Below, one piece after another: positions 34,146 to 42,625 of a stretch of DNA of 64,000 nt (position 1 is the first letter of the stretch; each line of letters begins with the position of its first letter). The position numbers were made by a program, and so were the translations under genes. The DNA lies in the NCBI GenBank assembly GCA_963799425.1, contig CAWCXA010000012.1:248001-312000 (forward strand), given 5' to 3'. The stretch comes from CAVWSM01 sp963799425. Its GTDB lineage: Bacteria > Actinomycetota > Actinomycetes > Jiangellales > Jiangellaceae. Under the pieces are notes generated by a model, which saw only the letters and a program-made list of their open reading frames with translations, made no database searches and was not told the DNA's origin.

Positions 34146-35117
34146 TCATCCGGCAAGGGCCTGGCTCAGACCGGGTGCTACGTCGCGATAGTTCCTGATT
34201 CCTATGACCCGGCCGTGCCCCGCGCGGGCGAGGTCCCGTCCGAGCTCGAGGTCGTGCTCGCCGCTCAAATCGAGCAGCACGTCAAGGCGCGGCAATCGTG
34301 CCGCCGCCGGACGCGGGTCGGGGCCCGCGTTGTGGACGCAGTCGGACAGCAGGACGACACGCGCATCACGAGCCGGCACGCGAGACAGCTGTCTAGCAGC
34401 GACCTGCAGTGGGAAAGCGATGTTGGTGAGGCCCTTCGTCGGCAGCTCGAGCAACGTGTCAACCAGGTCCAACGGTCGGACCTCCTGACCGAGATGCAGC
34501 AGCATTGCCGCGTCCGACCAGAACGCCAGCACCGCCAAGTCATCCCGTACGAGCTCCGCCGCCAGGGCACCCACCGTCGCTGCCGCGTTGCGTACGCGTT
34601 CGCCCCGCATCGACCCCGACACGTCGACCGCAAGCACGACAGACCGCCTGGTCCGCACCCGCTCCCGGACGATGATGTCCTCCTCGTCTGGCACCGGGCG
34701 TTCGGCGAGCACCTGGATCGTCGCGTCGAGGTCGATGTCGTCGGAGCCGCCGCGGTACGGAACGCTGGCCAGATCCCCGGACCCACGTCGCGAGGTGAGG
34801 TCAAGCCGTGGCCTCGCGACGGCGAGCCGCGCCGCGATCTGCCGCGCTCGGGCCCGCACTGCCGGGTCGACAGGTGTGGCCTCAACCGGAGGCGCCACCA
34901 GGGCAGCCACCTCGTCAGTCATGCCAGGTGCGGTGCCCATCGGCCGGTCCGACCGGCGCCCGGGTCCGGTCGGCACCGATCGGAGCACGATGCCGCCCTG
35001 TCCACCCTTCGAAGGCTCGAACAACGTTGGCTCCTCCTGCAACTCCTTCGGCCGACGCGTCAGCGGTCGTGCGACCGCTGTCTCGGTGCGCCGCCGCAGC
35101 GGTGAGTCGGCCTGCAC
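34146..35117 (-). CDS. VWA domain protein (CoxE-like), partner of MoxR
   Basis: A 323-residue protein. The N-terminal 100 residues are polar, with a helical RARARQIAARLAVARPRL stretch. From about residue 155 comes a von Willebrand A domain with the full MIDAS start DVSGSM (VVLAVDVSGSMRGERV) and a later Thr/Asp pair (LPTKGLTNIAF, VVLLSDCVHN). It starts six bases after the MoxR stop. MoxR-VWA pairs act as chaperone-like machines that mature or insert metals into enzymes (CoxD/CoxE for CO dehydrogenase, MoxR with methanol dehydrogenase). Location inside the mycofactocin operon suggests a role in cofactor enzyme maturation; that is inference. Confidence 0.8.
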   Translation of the reverse strand: MQADSPLRRRTETAVARPLTRRPKELQEEPTLFEPSKGGQGGIVLRSVPTGPGRRSDRPMGTAPGMTDEVAALVAPPVEATPVDPAVRARARQIAARLAVARPRLDLTSRRGSGDLASVPYRGGSDDIDLDATIQVLAERPVPDEEDIIVRERVRTRRSVVLAVDVSGSMRGERVRNAAATVGALAAELVRDDLAVLAFWSDAAMLLHLGQEVRPLDLVDTLLELPTKGLTNIAFPLQVAARQLSRVPARDARVVLLSDCVHNAGPDPRPAAARLPRLDVLLDLSGEHDLELGRDLARAGHGRVIGIRNYRDVAPGLSQALAG

Positions 35118-35123
35118 TGCTCT

Positions 35124-36032
35124 TCAACCAGGCGCCGCGGCCGCTGGGGCAAGCACGAAATGGTCCTCCCAGATCTCCCGCAGCACTTGCTCCGGCGTTG
35201 CTTCGGCCGCTTCGTCCAGGTGGATGCGTCCGGACAACGCGACGACCATTGCGTCGAAGACTGTCTCGGCGTACCGCGCATCGTCGGTCGATGTGATGCC
35301 GCGAAGCAGTGCAAGCTGCTCAGCAACGAGGACCGTGTCGATGGCGCCCCGAACGCTGCTTCCTTGACGGACGTCTTGGTGCTCGCGCGTCGCTCGGGTA
35401 ACCGCTACCGCGTCGATGGTCAGTCGCTCGCCGAGGTCGCCGGCGTCTGGCGTGCGCAGTCGCACGATGCTTTGCTCGGCTGACTCGTCCTGGTAACCAA
35501 CGGCCAGCCGGTTGAGCCGGTCGTGCACGCTCGTGGACAGCCGGGTAGTGCCGACGTTGTCGTACGGGTTCATCGAAGCGATCACCCGGAAGGTGGGCGC
35601 TGCGTCGATCCTCCCCACTCGAGGCACGGCAATTGTGCGGTCGGCCATCGCCGTGAGCAATGTGTTGATGGTGTCTTCCGGCGCGCGGTTGAACTCCTCG
35701 ATGTAGAGGAAACCGCCCCGCTGCATCGCTTCGACGAGGGGACCGGCGACGAAGTTGTCGGCGCTGTAGTCCTCGCGGAGCACCCGGGCCGGGTTGTGAT
35801 GGCCGACGAGCTTGGCCGGGGTCAGATCGGCGTTGCCTTCGACGAAGAGCAGCGGAATGCCCCACTCCGCCGTGATGGCCTTGAGGATCGTGGTCTTGCT
35901 CGTTCCTGGGGGGCCCTCGAGCAGGACATCGCGACCCGCGGCGATCGCCGAGAGCACGAGATCGAGCTCGTGCTCCCGGCCCACCACGTGGGTCCCCACA
36001 CGGCGTCGCGTGGCGACCACGCTGGTGTCCAT
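35124..36032 (-). CDS. MoxR family AAA+ ATPase
   Basis: A 302-residue MoxR/CoxD-like ATPase. Walker A is GPPGTSKTT (about residue 40), Walker B GGFLYIEEFNRAPEDT (about 105), sensor 1 FRVIASMNPYDNVGT, and arginine finger region STSVHDRLNRL. It differs from classical MoxR by Ser in place of Gly/Ala in the Walker A (GTSKT), common in CoxD. ATG 36032 has GAGGGACGAG upstream; an overlapping GTG at 36047 is the alternative. It pairs with the VWA gene directly downstream and follows the last tandem SDR by 11 bases. Confidence 0.85.
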   Translation of the reverse strand: MDTSVVATRRRVGTHVVGREHELDLVLSAIAAGRDVLLEGPPGTSKTTILKAITAEWGIPLLFVEGNADLTPAKLVGHHNPARVLREDYSADNFVAGPLVEAMQRGGFLYIEEFNRAPEDTINTLLTAMADRTIAVPRVGRIDAAPTFRVIASMNPYDNVGTTRLSTSVHDRLNRLAVGYQDESAEQSIVRLRTPDAGDLGERLTIDAVAVTRATREHQDVRQGSSVRGAIDTVLVAEQLALLRGITSTDDARYAETVFDAMVVALSGRIHLDEAAEATPEQVLREIWEDHFVLAPAAAAPG

Positions 36033-36043
36033 TGACTCGTCCC

Positions 36044-36883
36044 TCACTTCTGGGTGGACCCGGCGTCGACCGGCAGGGTCACGCCTGTGACGTAGCGCGC
36101 TTCGTCGGAGGCGAGCCAGAGCACGGCGTTGCTGATGTCAACCGGCTCGACCCATGGAATGGGCAGGGCGTTCATGGCCTGGAAGACCTCCGCGGCCTGC
36201 TCCTTGGTGGGATTCTCGATGTCAGGTGCGAACAGCCTGTAGGTCGCCTCGTTCAGGATCATGTCCGTGGCAACTCCGGTGGGGTGTACGGAGTTGACTC
36301 TGATCATGTCTGGAGCGAGCTCGTTGGCCAGCGTGCGCATGAGCCCGACGACGGCGTGCTTGCTAGCGACGTAGGGCGCGATGTTGGCAAAGCCCTTGAG
36401 ACCCGCCGATGAGCTCGTGATGACGATCGACCCGCCACCTGCGGCGCGCAGATGCGGGATGGCCGCCTTGACCGAGTGCCAGACACCGGTGAGGTTGACA
36501 TCGATGACGTCGTCCCAGTCGCGTTCAGTCACCTCATCCGTCTTGTCACCAAAGATGAAGATGCCGGCGTTGGCTGCGACGATGTCGAGGCGTCCTAACT
36601 GGGCAACTCCGTCCTCGAGCGCCTGCTTCAGCGCCGGGTAGTCACGCACGTCGGTCTTGGTTGCGACGATCCGTCGGTCCAGCTCCTCGACCTGTCGTAC
36701 AGTCTCGGCGAGGTCGGCCTCGGTCGCTCCGTGGTAGAACCGCTTGACACTCTCGATGTCTTCGGCGATGTCGACCGCGATGATGTCGGCGCCCTCCTGG
36801 GCGAGACGCACGGCGTGGCTGCGACCTTGCCCGCGCGCGGCGCCGGTGACGAAGGCGACCTTGCCTTCGACTCGTCCACTCAT
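36044..36883 (-). CDS. Mycofactocin-coupled SDR family oxidoreductase (tandem copy 1)
   Basis: A 279-residue SDR with the diagnostic start GRVEGKVAFVTGAARGQGRSHAVRLAQEG (given here by position: residues 3-31) and the insertion LDRRIVATKTDVRDY that marks mycofactocin-coupled SDRs. Catalytic Ser in ITSSSAGLKG and Tyr-x-x-x-Lys in YVASKHAVVG. It ends with VTLPVDAGSTQK. Such enzymes hold NAD(H) tightly and are thought to pass electrons to mycofactocin instead of exchanging NAD. AGGTGAG precedes ATG 36883. Last of five consecutive paralogues; substrate unknown. Confidence 0.9.
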   Translation of the reverse strand: MSGRVEGKVAFVTGAARGQGRSHAVRLAQEGADIIAVDIAEDIESVKRFYHGATEADLAETVRQVEELDRRIVATKTDVRDYPALKQALEDGVAQLGRLDIVAANAGIFIFGDKTDEVTERDWDDVIDVNLTGVWHSVKAAIPHLRAAGGGSIVITSSSAGLKGFANIAPYVASKHAVVGLMRTLANELAPDMIRVNSVHPTGVATDMILNEATYRLFAPDIENPTKEQAAEVFQAMNALPIPWVEPVDISNAVLWLASDEARYVTGVTLPVDAGSTQK

Positions 36884-36896
36884 CTGGGTGCTCACC

Positions 36897-37712
36897 TCAC
36901 TTCTTGTTCGTGAAGCCGGCATCGACGGGCAGCGTCACGCCGGTGATGTACCGGGCGTCGTCTGACACCAGCCAGAGGATCGCGTTGGAGATGTCGACCG
37001 GCTCGAGCATGTCCACCGGCAGCGCGTTGGCCATAGCGTTGCCGAGCTGCGGGTCGTTCTGCAGCCACTCCTGCATGACGTCGTTGACGACCATGGGTGT
37101 GTTGACACCGGTCGGGTGCACAGTGTTGACGCGGATCGAGTGCGGCGCCAGCACGTTGGCGTACGACCGCATGAGCCCGACAACACCGTGCTTGGAGGCT
37201 GTGTAGCCGAGCCCACCGGGTTGGCCGCCACCTATGCCGTTGATGCCGGCAGTCGAACTGGTGAGCACGATCGCGCCACCCGTGCCGCGCTCGATCATCG
37301 ACGGGATTGCAACCTCGACGGTGTTGTAGACGCCGGTGAGGTTGACGTCGATGACGTCTTGCCATTCATTGGGTCGAACTTGCAGGCCCATGGGCGCGAT
37401 TCCGGCGTTTGCCAGCACGATGTCTACTGGTCCCAGTTGCGCCACACCGGCGTCGAACGCCGCTTGCAACTGGTCCCGGTCACGGATGTCGGCCTGGGTC
37501 GCGACGATGCGCCGATCCAGTGCCTCAACCTCCTTGACCGTCTGTTCCAGATCCTCGGGGGTCGACATCGGGTAGGACACGCTAGGGATCTGCGCGCAGA
37601 TGTCGACCGCGATGATGTCAGCGCCCTCCTGGGCGAGTCGTACGGCGTGGCTGCGGCCCTGACCGCGCGCTGCGCCGGTGATGAAGGCGACCTTGCCTTC
37701 GAGCTTTCCCAT
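36897..37712 (-). CDS. Mycofactocin-coupled SDR family oxidoreductase (tandem copy 2)
   Basis: A 271-residue paralogue with the same start and LDRRIVATQADIRD insertion. The catalytic segment differs from its neighbours: TSSTAGINGIGGGQPGGLGYTASK has an extra glycine-rich loop before the Tyr, and the substrate-loop region is shorter (NDVMQEWLQNDPQLGNAMAN). These differences sit where SDRs bind substrate, so this copy probably acts on another alcohol. AAGGAGG lies 10 bases before ATG 37712, a strong ribosome binding site. It is 20 bases after copy 3. Confidence 0.9.
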   Translation of the reverse strand: MGKLEGKVAFITGAARGQGRSHAVRLAQEGADIIAVDICAQIPSVSYPMSTPEDLEQTVKEVEALDRRIVATQADIRDRDQLQAAFDAGVAQLGPVDIVLANAGIAPMGLQVRPNEWQDVIDVNLTGVYNTVEVAIPSMIERGTGGAIVLTSSTAGINGIGGGQPGGLGYTASKHGVVGLMRSYANVLAPHSIRVNTVHPTGVNTPMVVNDVMQEWLQNDPQLGNAMANALPVDMLEPVDISNAILWLVSDDARYITGVTLPVDAGFTNKK

Positions 37713-37732
37713 TTTTGCCAAGCCTCCTTGAG

Positions 37733-38567
37733 TCACTTCACGAAGAAGCCCGCATCGACCGGAAGTGCCACGCCGGTGACGTAGCGCGCCTCGTCGGATA
37801 CAAGCCAGAGCACGGCATTGCTGATGTCCACCGGCTCGAGCCACGGGATCGGCAGCGCATGTAGCGACAAGAACGCGTCGATGGGCGTCATCCCGTGTGG
37901 GGTGTTCGAGATCGGGGCGGAAGAGCTGGTACATCTGGTCGTTCTGGACCATGGGTGTATTGACGACGCCTGGGTGGACGGAGTTGACGCGGATCATGTC
38001 CGGTGCGAGCTCGTTGGCAAGCGTGCGCATGAGTCCGGTGACACCGTGCTTGGCGGAGACATACGCGGCCAGGTTGGGATAGCCCTTGAGTCCTGCCCCC
38101 GAACTCGTCAGGACGATGGCTCCGCCGCGTCCACCTGCCCGGATGTGCGGGATCGCCGCCTTGCAGGTCAGCCAGACACCCTTGAGGTTGACGTCGAGCG
38201 TGTTCTGCCAGCTGTGCTCGTCCATGTCTACCGTCGGCGTGCCCAGCTCGGTTATGCCAGCATTCGCGGACACGATGTCGAGGCGGCCGAGCTCGGCCAC
38301 ACCCTGGTCGAGCGCGGCCTTGAGGCTCGCGTAGTCGCGGACGTCGGCCTTGCGAGCAATGATGCGCCGGTCGAGGGCCTCGACCTCCTTGACGGTCTGC
38401 GCCAGGTCCTCCTCTGTACCCATCGGGAACGGCACGGTGTCGATCTGCTCGAGGATGTCGACGGCGATGATGTCGGCACCCTCTTCGGCAAGCCGGATGG
38501 CATGGCTGCGGCCCTGCCCGCGAGCGGCTCCGGTGATGAAGGCGACCTTGCCTTCCACACGTCCCAT
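37733..38567 (-). pseudogene. Mycofactocin-coupled SDR family oxidoreductase (tandem copy 3), frameshifted
   Basis: About 277 residues after repair. The N-terminal 220 or so residues are canonical (GRVEGKVAFITGAARGQG, LDRRIIARKADVRDY, SSGAGLKGYPNLAAYVSAK). Near 37905-37910 the frame breaks; in the next frame the family end continues as MTPIDAFLSLHALPIPW, then VSDEARYVTGVALPVDAGF, with the stop at 37733. One extra base accounts for it. If uncorrected, the read-through runs into copy 2 as a false fusion. ATG 38567 is preferred over ATG 38573 because GAGG is then 8 bases away. Confidence 0.85.
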
Positions 38568-38577
38568 CGTCATCGCC

Positions 38578-39405
38578 TCACTTCGCCAGCGAGCCGGCGT
38601 CGACCGGCAGCGTCACGCCTGTGATGTAGCGGGCCTCGTCAGAGGCCAGGAACAGCACGGCGTTGGAGATGTCGCGCGGCTCGACCCACGGGATCGGCAG
38701 CGCGTTCAGTGCCTGGAACCTCTCGCCGATCTGCTCACGAGTGGGTTTGTCGATGTCCGGAGCGAACAAGCCGTATGTCGCCGGGTTATGGATCATGTCG
38801 TCGTTGACGCTCGTCGGATGAACCGTGTTGACCCGGATCATGTCGGGCGCCAACTCGTTGGCGAGCGTCCGCATGAGCCCAACCACGCCGTGCTTCGCGG
38901 AAACGTAGTGCGCGAGGTTGGCCATCCCCTTGATGCCTGCGGTCGAGCTCGTCAGGATGATCGACCCGCCGCCGGCCGCCCGCAGATGTGGAATCGCGGC
39001 CTTCACGGTGTGCCAGACCCCGGTCAGGTTGACGTCGATGACGTCTTGCCAGGTCTGCTCGTCCAGCTGCTCCGCGGTGCCGAAGCTGCCAATCCCTGCG
39101 TTAGCGGCGACGATGTCGAGCCGGCCGAGTTGTGCGACGCCGTCGTCGAGTGCCTTCTTGAGGGCCCCGTAGTCACGGACGTCGGTCTGCGTGGCGACGA
39201 TGCGCCGGTCGAGGGCCTCGACCTCCTTGACCGTCTGGGCCAAGTCGTCCGGCGTCGCCATCGGGAAGGGCACAGACCCAATCTGCCCGGCGATGTCGAC
39301 AGCGATGATGTCGGCGCCTTCCTCGGCGAGCCGTATCGCGTGGCTACGACCCTGCCCGCGTGCAGCACCAGTGACGAATGCGACCTTTCCTTCGACACGC
39401 CCCAT
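38578..39405 (-). CDS. Mycofactocin-coupled SDR family oxidoreductase (tandem copy 4)
   Basis: A 275-residue paralogue. Cofactor motif TGAARGQGRSH, insertion LDRRIVATQTDVRDYG, catalytic LTSSTAGIKG and YVSAK, end VTLPVDAGSLAK. The C-terminal substrate loop (LFAPDIDKPTREQIGERFQALNAL region) closely matches copy 1, suggesting a recent duplication of that pair. GGGAGG lies 6 bases upstream of ATG 39405. Ten bases separate it from copy 3. Expected to be an oxidoreductase with non-exchangeable NAD working with mycofactocin. Confidence 0.9.
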   Translation of the reverse strand: MGRVEGKVAFVTGAARGQGRSHAIRLAEEGADIIAVDIAGQIGSVPFPMATPDDLAQTVKEVEALDRRIVATQTDVRDYGALKKALDDGVAQLGRLDIVAANAGIGSFGTAEQLDEQTWQDVIDVNLTGVWHTVKAAIPHLRAAGGGSIILTSSTAGIKGMANLAHYVSAKHGVVGLMRTLANELAPDMIRVNTVHPTSVNDDMIHNPATYGLFAPDIDKPTREQIGERFQALNALPIPWVEPRDISNAVLFLASDEARYITGVTLPVDAGSLAK

Positions 39406-39450
39406 CGCGTGCCTCCCTTCGGTTGGAGACCGTCCCCCTCTTCTGTGGAG

Positions 39451-40263
39451 TCAGTACTGCGTGTTGCCCGCGTCGACTGTCATCGTCAGTGCGGTGACGT
39501 AGCGCGCCTCGTCGGAGGCAAGGAACAGCACGGCGTTGCTGATGTCGACCGGCTCGGTGACCTCGATCGGCAGGCTGTTGGTGAACATGCCAGCCAGCCG
39601 CGGGTGGGCGGCGATCAGCTCCCCCATTACCGCCATGCCGTCGCCCGAGCCCATCGGAGTGTTGACGCCGGTGGGGTGGACGCTGTTGACCCGGATGTTG
39701 TGCTCGGCGAGCTCGTGCGCGAATGCCCGCATCAGGCCGACGACGCCGTGCTTGGCGGCGACGTACGGCGAAATGAAAGGCAGTCCCTTGAGCCCGGCCG
39801 CCGAGCTCGTCAGGATGATTGACCCACCGCGCGCGGTGACGAGATGCGGAGCGGCGAGCTGGATGGTGTTCCACACGCCCGTCAGGTTGATATCGATCGT
39901 CTCTTGCCAGGTTTCGGGCGTGACCTTGTCCCAGGGCTCCAGGATGCAGATGCCTGCGTTGGCGACCACGATGTCGAGGTGGCCCAGCTGGGCAACGCCT
40001 TCATCGATCGCCCGCTTCATCCCGTCCCGGTCACGGACGTCGGTCTGCGTCGCGATGATGCGCCGGTCGAGTGCCTCGACTTCCTTGACCGTCTGCTCGA
40101 GATCCTCGGGGGTGGCGTGCGGGTATCCGATGTTGGGAATCGGGCCACAGATGTCGACAGCGATGATGTCGGCGCCCTCTTGCGCGAGCCGTACGGCGTG
40201 GCTGCGGCCCTGGCCGCGCGCGGCACCAGTGATGAATGCGACCTTTCCTTCGACGCGCCCCAT
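39451..40263 (-). CDS. Mycofactocin-coupled SDR family oxidoreductase (tandem copy 5)
   Basis: A 270-residue paralogue directly downstream of mftC. Cofactor motif TGAARGQGRSH, insertion LDRRIIATQTDVRDRDG, catalytic LTSSAAGLKG and YVAAK, end TMTVDAGNTQY. Its substrate loop (a GDGMAVMGELIAAHPRL stretch) is like copy 2 and unlike copies 1, 3 and 4. GGAG is 8 bases before ATG 40263. Closest SDR to the cofactor maturase, so probably the founding member of the array; substrate unknown. Confidence 0.9.
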   Translation of the reverse strand: MGRVEGKVAFITGAARGQGRSHAVRLAQEGADIIAVDICGPIPNIGYPHATPEDLEQTVKEVEALDRRIIATQTDVRDRDGMKRAIDEGVAQLGHLDIVVANAGICILEPWDKVTPETWQETIDINLTGVWNTIQLAAPHLVTARGGSIILTSSAAGLKGLPFISPYVAAKHGVVGLMRAFAHELAEHNIRVNSVHPTGVNTPMGSGDGMAVMGELIAAHPRLAGMFTNSLPIEVTEPVDISNAVLFLASDEARYVTALTMTVDAGNTQY

Positions 40264-40284
40264 TGCGCATCTCCTCTCATCTGT

Positions 40285-41499
40285 TCAGTTGTTGGCAAAC
40301 CCCGCCAGCGGGTTGTCGTTGCACGCACTCACGGGTGGCAGGTCCGACCGCCGGCCGATCGTGACCGGTACGGGGCCTGGACTTGTACGGTGCGAGTGGT
40401 CACCGGTGGGCTTCGGAGGCCGCGCGTCGCCGCGGGCCAGCAGCGCATCAGCGCCGTAGCCCTGGACACATTCGGGGTCGGGTCCATCGAGCGGGAGACC
40501 AGTGAAGAACTTTGCCGCCATGCAGCCGCCCCGGCACGAGTCGAAGAACTGGCACGACGTGCACGCCCCCCCGGTCTGCGGCCGGCGCAGCTCGGTGAAC
40601 AGCTCCGACTCGCGCCACACGCCGGTGAACCCGCCCCCGTCGCGGACGTTGCCGGCAAGAAACTCGTCGTGGATCGCGAACGGGCACGCGTAGACATCGC
40701 CGATCGGGTCGATCAGGCACACGACCCGGCCCGCGCCGCACAGGTTGAGCCCGGGCAACGACTGGCCGAACGCGGACAGGTGGAAGAACGAGTCTCCGGT
40801 GAGCACGTCCTCGCCGTGCAGCACCAGCCAGTCGAACAGAACCCGCTGCTGCGCATGTGTGGGGTGCAGCTCGTCCCACACGTCGGCACCGCGTCCGGAC
40901 GGCCGCAGCCTGGTGAGCCGCAGCTGCGCGCCGTACGCGTCGGCAAGGGCTTTGAACTCGTCGAGCTGCGTGATGTTGTGCCGCGTCACGACCACAGACA
41001 GCTTGAAGCCTTTGAAGCCGGCGTCCGCAAGGTGGCGCATCGCGCGCAGCGCCGTGTCGTAGGACCCCTGCCCGCGGACGGCGTCATTGACCTCTGCCGT
41101 GGCGCCGTCGAGCGAGATCTGTACGTCGACGTAGTCGCTCGCGGCGAGCCGCCGGGCCACCTCGGCCGTGATGCGTACGCCATTGGTCGAGAACTTGACC
41201 CCCACGTGGTGGTTGGTCGCGTAGTCGACGAGCTCCCAAAAGTCGGGCCGCACTGTTGGCTCGCCACCGCCGATGTTGACGTAGAAGACCTGCATCCGCT
41301 CGAGCTCGTCGATGACGGCTTTGCACTCGTCGGTTGTCAGCTCGCGAGGATCGCGCCGCCCTGAGCTGGACAGGCAGTGGACGCAGGAGAGATTGCACGC
41401 GTACGTGAGCTCCCACGTCAGGCAGATCGGCGCGTCCAGCCCAAGCTCGAAGAGGTCGGTCAGCTTGGTGCTGGTCGGGGGTTCGGCAAGGACGGTCAT
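40285..41499 (-). CDS. mftC: Mycofactocin radical SAM maturase MftC
   Basis: A 404-residue radical SAM/SPASM enzyme. The [4Fe-4S]-SAM site is ACNLSCVHC (Cys35, Cys39, Cys42), followed by NIGGGEPTVRPDFWEL. The C-terminal SPASM region contains CGAGRVVCLIDPIGDVYACPF, then CTSCQFFDSCRGGC and a later Cys in PECVQG. MftC oxidatively decarboxylates the C-terminal Tyr of MftA and then links it to Val. Its start overlaps the mftB stop as ATGA. The C-terminal tail after the last cysteine is about 60 residues. Confidence 0.95.
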   Translation of the reverse strand: MTVLAEPPTSTKLTDLFELGLDAPICLTWELTYACNLSCVHCLSSSGRRDPRELTTDECKAVIDELERMQVFYVNIGGGEPTVRPDFWELVDYATNHHVGVKFSTNGVRITAEVARRLAASDYVDVQISLDGATAEVNDAVRGQGSYDTALRAMRHLADAGFKGFKLSVVVTRHNITQLDEFKALADAYGAQLRLTRLRPSGRGADVWDELHPTHAQQRVLFDWLVLHGEDVLTGDSFFHLSAFGQSLPGLNLCGAGRVVCLIDPIGDVYACPFAIHDEFLAGNVRDGGGFTGVWRESELFTELRRPQTGGACTSCQFFDSCRGGCMAAKFFTGLPLDGPDPECVQGYGADALLARGDARPPKPTGDHSHRTSPGPVPVTIGRRSDLPPVSACNDNPLAGFANN

Positions 41500-41780
41500 G
41501 ATGCCCCCCGCTGCACGAGCATGTGCGAGCTGGCGAGAGTGGCCAAGGCGTGCTGATAGCGCGGCAGATCAGCCCCCTCGACTCCGGCTTCCTGGCAGGC
41601 CGCTCGGGCGCTTGGCGTGGCCGCAAGCTCCTGGACGATGGCGAGAAGGCGGCGGTCCTTGAGAAAGGACAACCGACGAGTGCCGAAGTGATAGAGCAAC
41701 GCCCCGAACGGCTCGGGTCGCACGGACACCTGCGGATGCAGGTCCCACGCCCGGTCGAGATCCAGGGAAGCGGCGCTCAT
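41496..41780 (-). CDS. mftB: Mycofactocin biosynthesis chaperone MftB
   Basis: A 94-residue RRE-type peptide chaperone. It has the family pattern: AWDLHPQVSVRPEPFGALLYHF, RRLSFLKDRRLLAIVQEL, and a closing RYQHALATLASSHMLV. MftB binds MftA and presents it to MftC. ATG 41780 is the only start that fits the family and lies 10 bases after the mftA stop; no strong ribosome binding site is visible, so it probably depends on translation of mftA. Overlaps mftC by 4 bases. Confidence 0.92.
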   Translation of the reverse strand: MSAASLDLDRAWDLHPQVSVRPEPFGALLYHFGTRRLSFLKDRRLLAIVQELAATPSARAACQEAGVEGADLPRYQHALATLASSHMLVQRGAS

Positions 41781-41790
41781 GGTCGGCGAC

Positions 41791-41898
41791 TCAGTAGACA
41801 CCGCACATGCCGTCGATCGAGATCTCTTCGACCAGGGCCTCGTCCTCGACGAGGTCTTGGTCGTCATCCACGGTGATCGGGTTGGCTGGAGTCTGCAT
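41791..41898 (-). CDS. mftA: Mycofactocin precursor peptide MftA
   Basis: A 35-residue peptide. It begins MQTPANPITVDDDQDLVED and ends with IDGMCGVY, the invariant core of MftA. The final Val-Tyr becomes the redox cofactor; the acidic leader is bound by MftB. AAGGAGGATCGCG before ATG 41898 is the best ribosome binding site in the operon, as expected for a precursor needed in excess. First gene of the 12.4-kb minus-strand operon, divergent from mftR. Confidence 0.95.
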   Translation of the reverse strand: MQTPANPITVDDDQDLVEDEALVEEISIDGMCGVY

Positions 41899-41961
41899 CG
41901 CGATCCTCCTTGATCGTGGCGCTGCACCCTTGCGGGTCGGTGCCGGAAGGTCGATAGTTAT

Positions 41962-42012
41962 GGCACCGAGTGCCGTTTCTCCTATATCCGAATACTAATG
42001 ACACCGAGTGCC
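41962..42012 (+). promoter_or_regulatory. Candidate MftR operators between mftA and mftR
   Basis: Two 13-base sites: GGCACCGAGTGCC (41962-41974) with perfect 5-base arms, and GACACCGAGTGCC (42000-42012); centres are 38 bases apart. A -10-like TACTAA (41993-41998) facing mftR lies between them, and TAACTA on the minus strand faces mftA. The same ACYGAGTG core appears twice upstream of the TetR/acyl-CoA dehydrogenase pair at 60.6 kb. Confidence 0.6.
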
Positions 42013-42028
42013 GAATGGAAGACCTCAA

Positions 42029-42625
42029 GTGACTGCGACTTCGGAAGCCCGACTCGGTCGCCGGCCAGCGACCACGCAGGCCGAGCTGAGCCACACCGCG
42101 CTCGAGCTCTTCGCGGAGCACGGCTTCGAGGCGACCACCGTTGACGACATCGCGGCCGCTGCCGGCATCGGGCGCCGCACGTTCTTCCGGTACTTCGCGT
42201 CGAAGAACGACCTTCCGTGGGGTGACTTCGACGCTCGCCTCGATGAGATGCGCAAGCTGCTCGCTGGTCTGCCTGATGACCTACCACTGATGGAAGCAGT
42301 GCGCATCTCGGTCATCGAGTTCAACCGGATCCCGGCGGCGGAGGTGCCGTACCACCGGGAACGCATGGAGCTCCTGTTGCACGTACCAGCCCTGCTGGCG
42401 CACTCGACGTTGCGCTACACGTCCTGGCGGCAGGTGGTGGCGGAGTTTGCTGCCCGCCGGCTGTCGGTTGCCGAGGACCGCCTTGAACCACAGGCGATCG
42501 GCTGGGCTGCGCTGGCCATGGCTCTCTCCGCATATGAGCAGTGGCTCGTCCACGAGGACGCCGACCTGACCGAGCTCCTCGACCAGTCCTTCCGCATGCT
42601 CAGCAGCGGGTTCGACTCGTCGTGA
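42029..42625 (+). CDS. mftR: Mycofactocin system TetR regulator MftR
   Basis: A 198-residue TetR repressor. The HTH is FEATTVDDIAAAAGIGRRTFFRYFASKND; the recognition part GRRTFFRYF is almost the same as in the TetR at 59.8 kb. Divergent placement from mftA identifies it as MftR; in mycobacteria MftR represses mft genes and is released by long-chain acyl-CoA. GTG 42029 with GGAAG upstream is preferred over GTG 42008, which lies inside the operator. Its stop overlaps the second mftF as GTGA. Confidence 0.9.
   Translation: MTATSEARLGRRPATTQAELSHTALELFAEHGFEATTVDDIAAAAGIGRRTFFRYFASKNDLPWGDFDARLDEMRKLLAGLPDDLPLMEAVRISVIEFNRIPAAEVPYHRERMELLLHVPALLAHSTLRYTSWRQVVAEFAARRLSVAEDRLEPQAIGWAALAMALSAYEQWLVHEDADLTELLDQSFRMLSSGFDSS

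Noticed and set aside
33954..35105. 383-codon plus-strand frame opposite MftD and the VWA gene
   Set aside because: Antisense to two clearly conserved genes; Arg/His-rich composition typical of shadow frames.
36897..38567. A 558-residue double-SDR fusion protein
   Set aside because: Created by the frameshift near 37907, which runs past the true stop of copy 3 into copy 2; copy 2 has its own ATG and strong ribosome binding site.
36044..40263. Repeated blocks that might be a CRISPR or tandem DNA repeat
   Set aside because: They are five homologous SDR genes of about 830 bases each, with no short spacer-repeat structure.
38350..41364. Two plus-strand frames of 490 and 506 codons opposite the SDR array and mftC
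   Set aside because: Antisense to strongly conserved motifs; repeated content simply mirrors the duplicated SDR genes.
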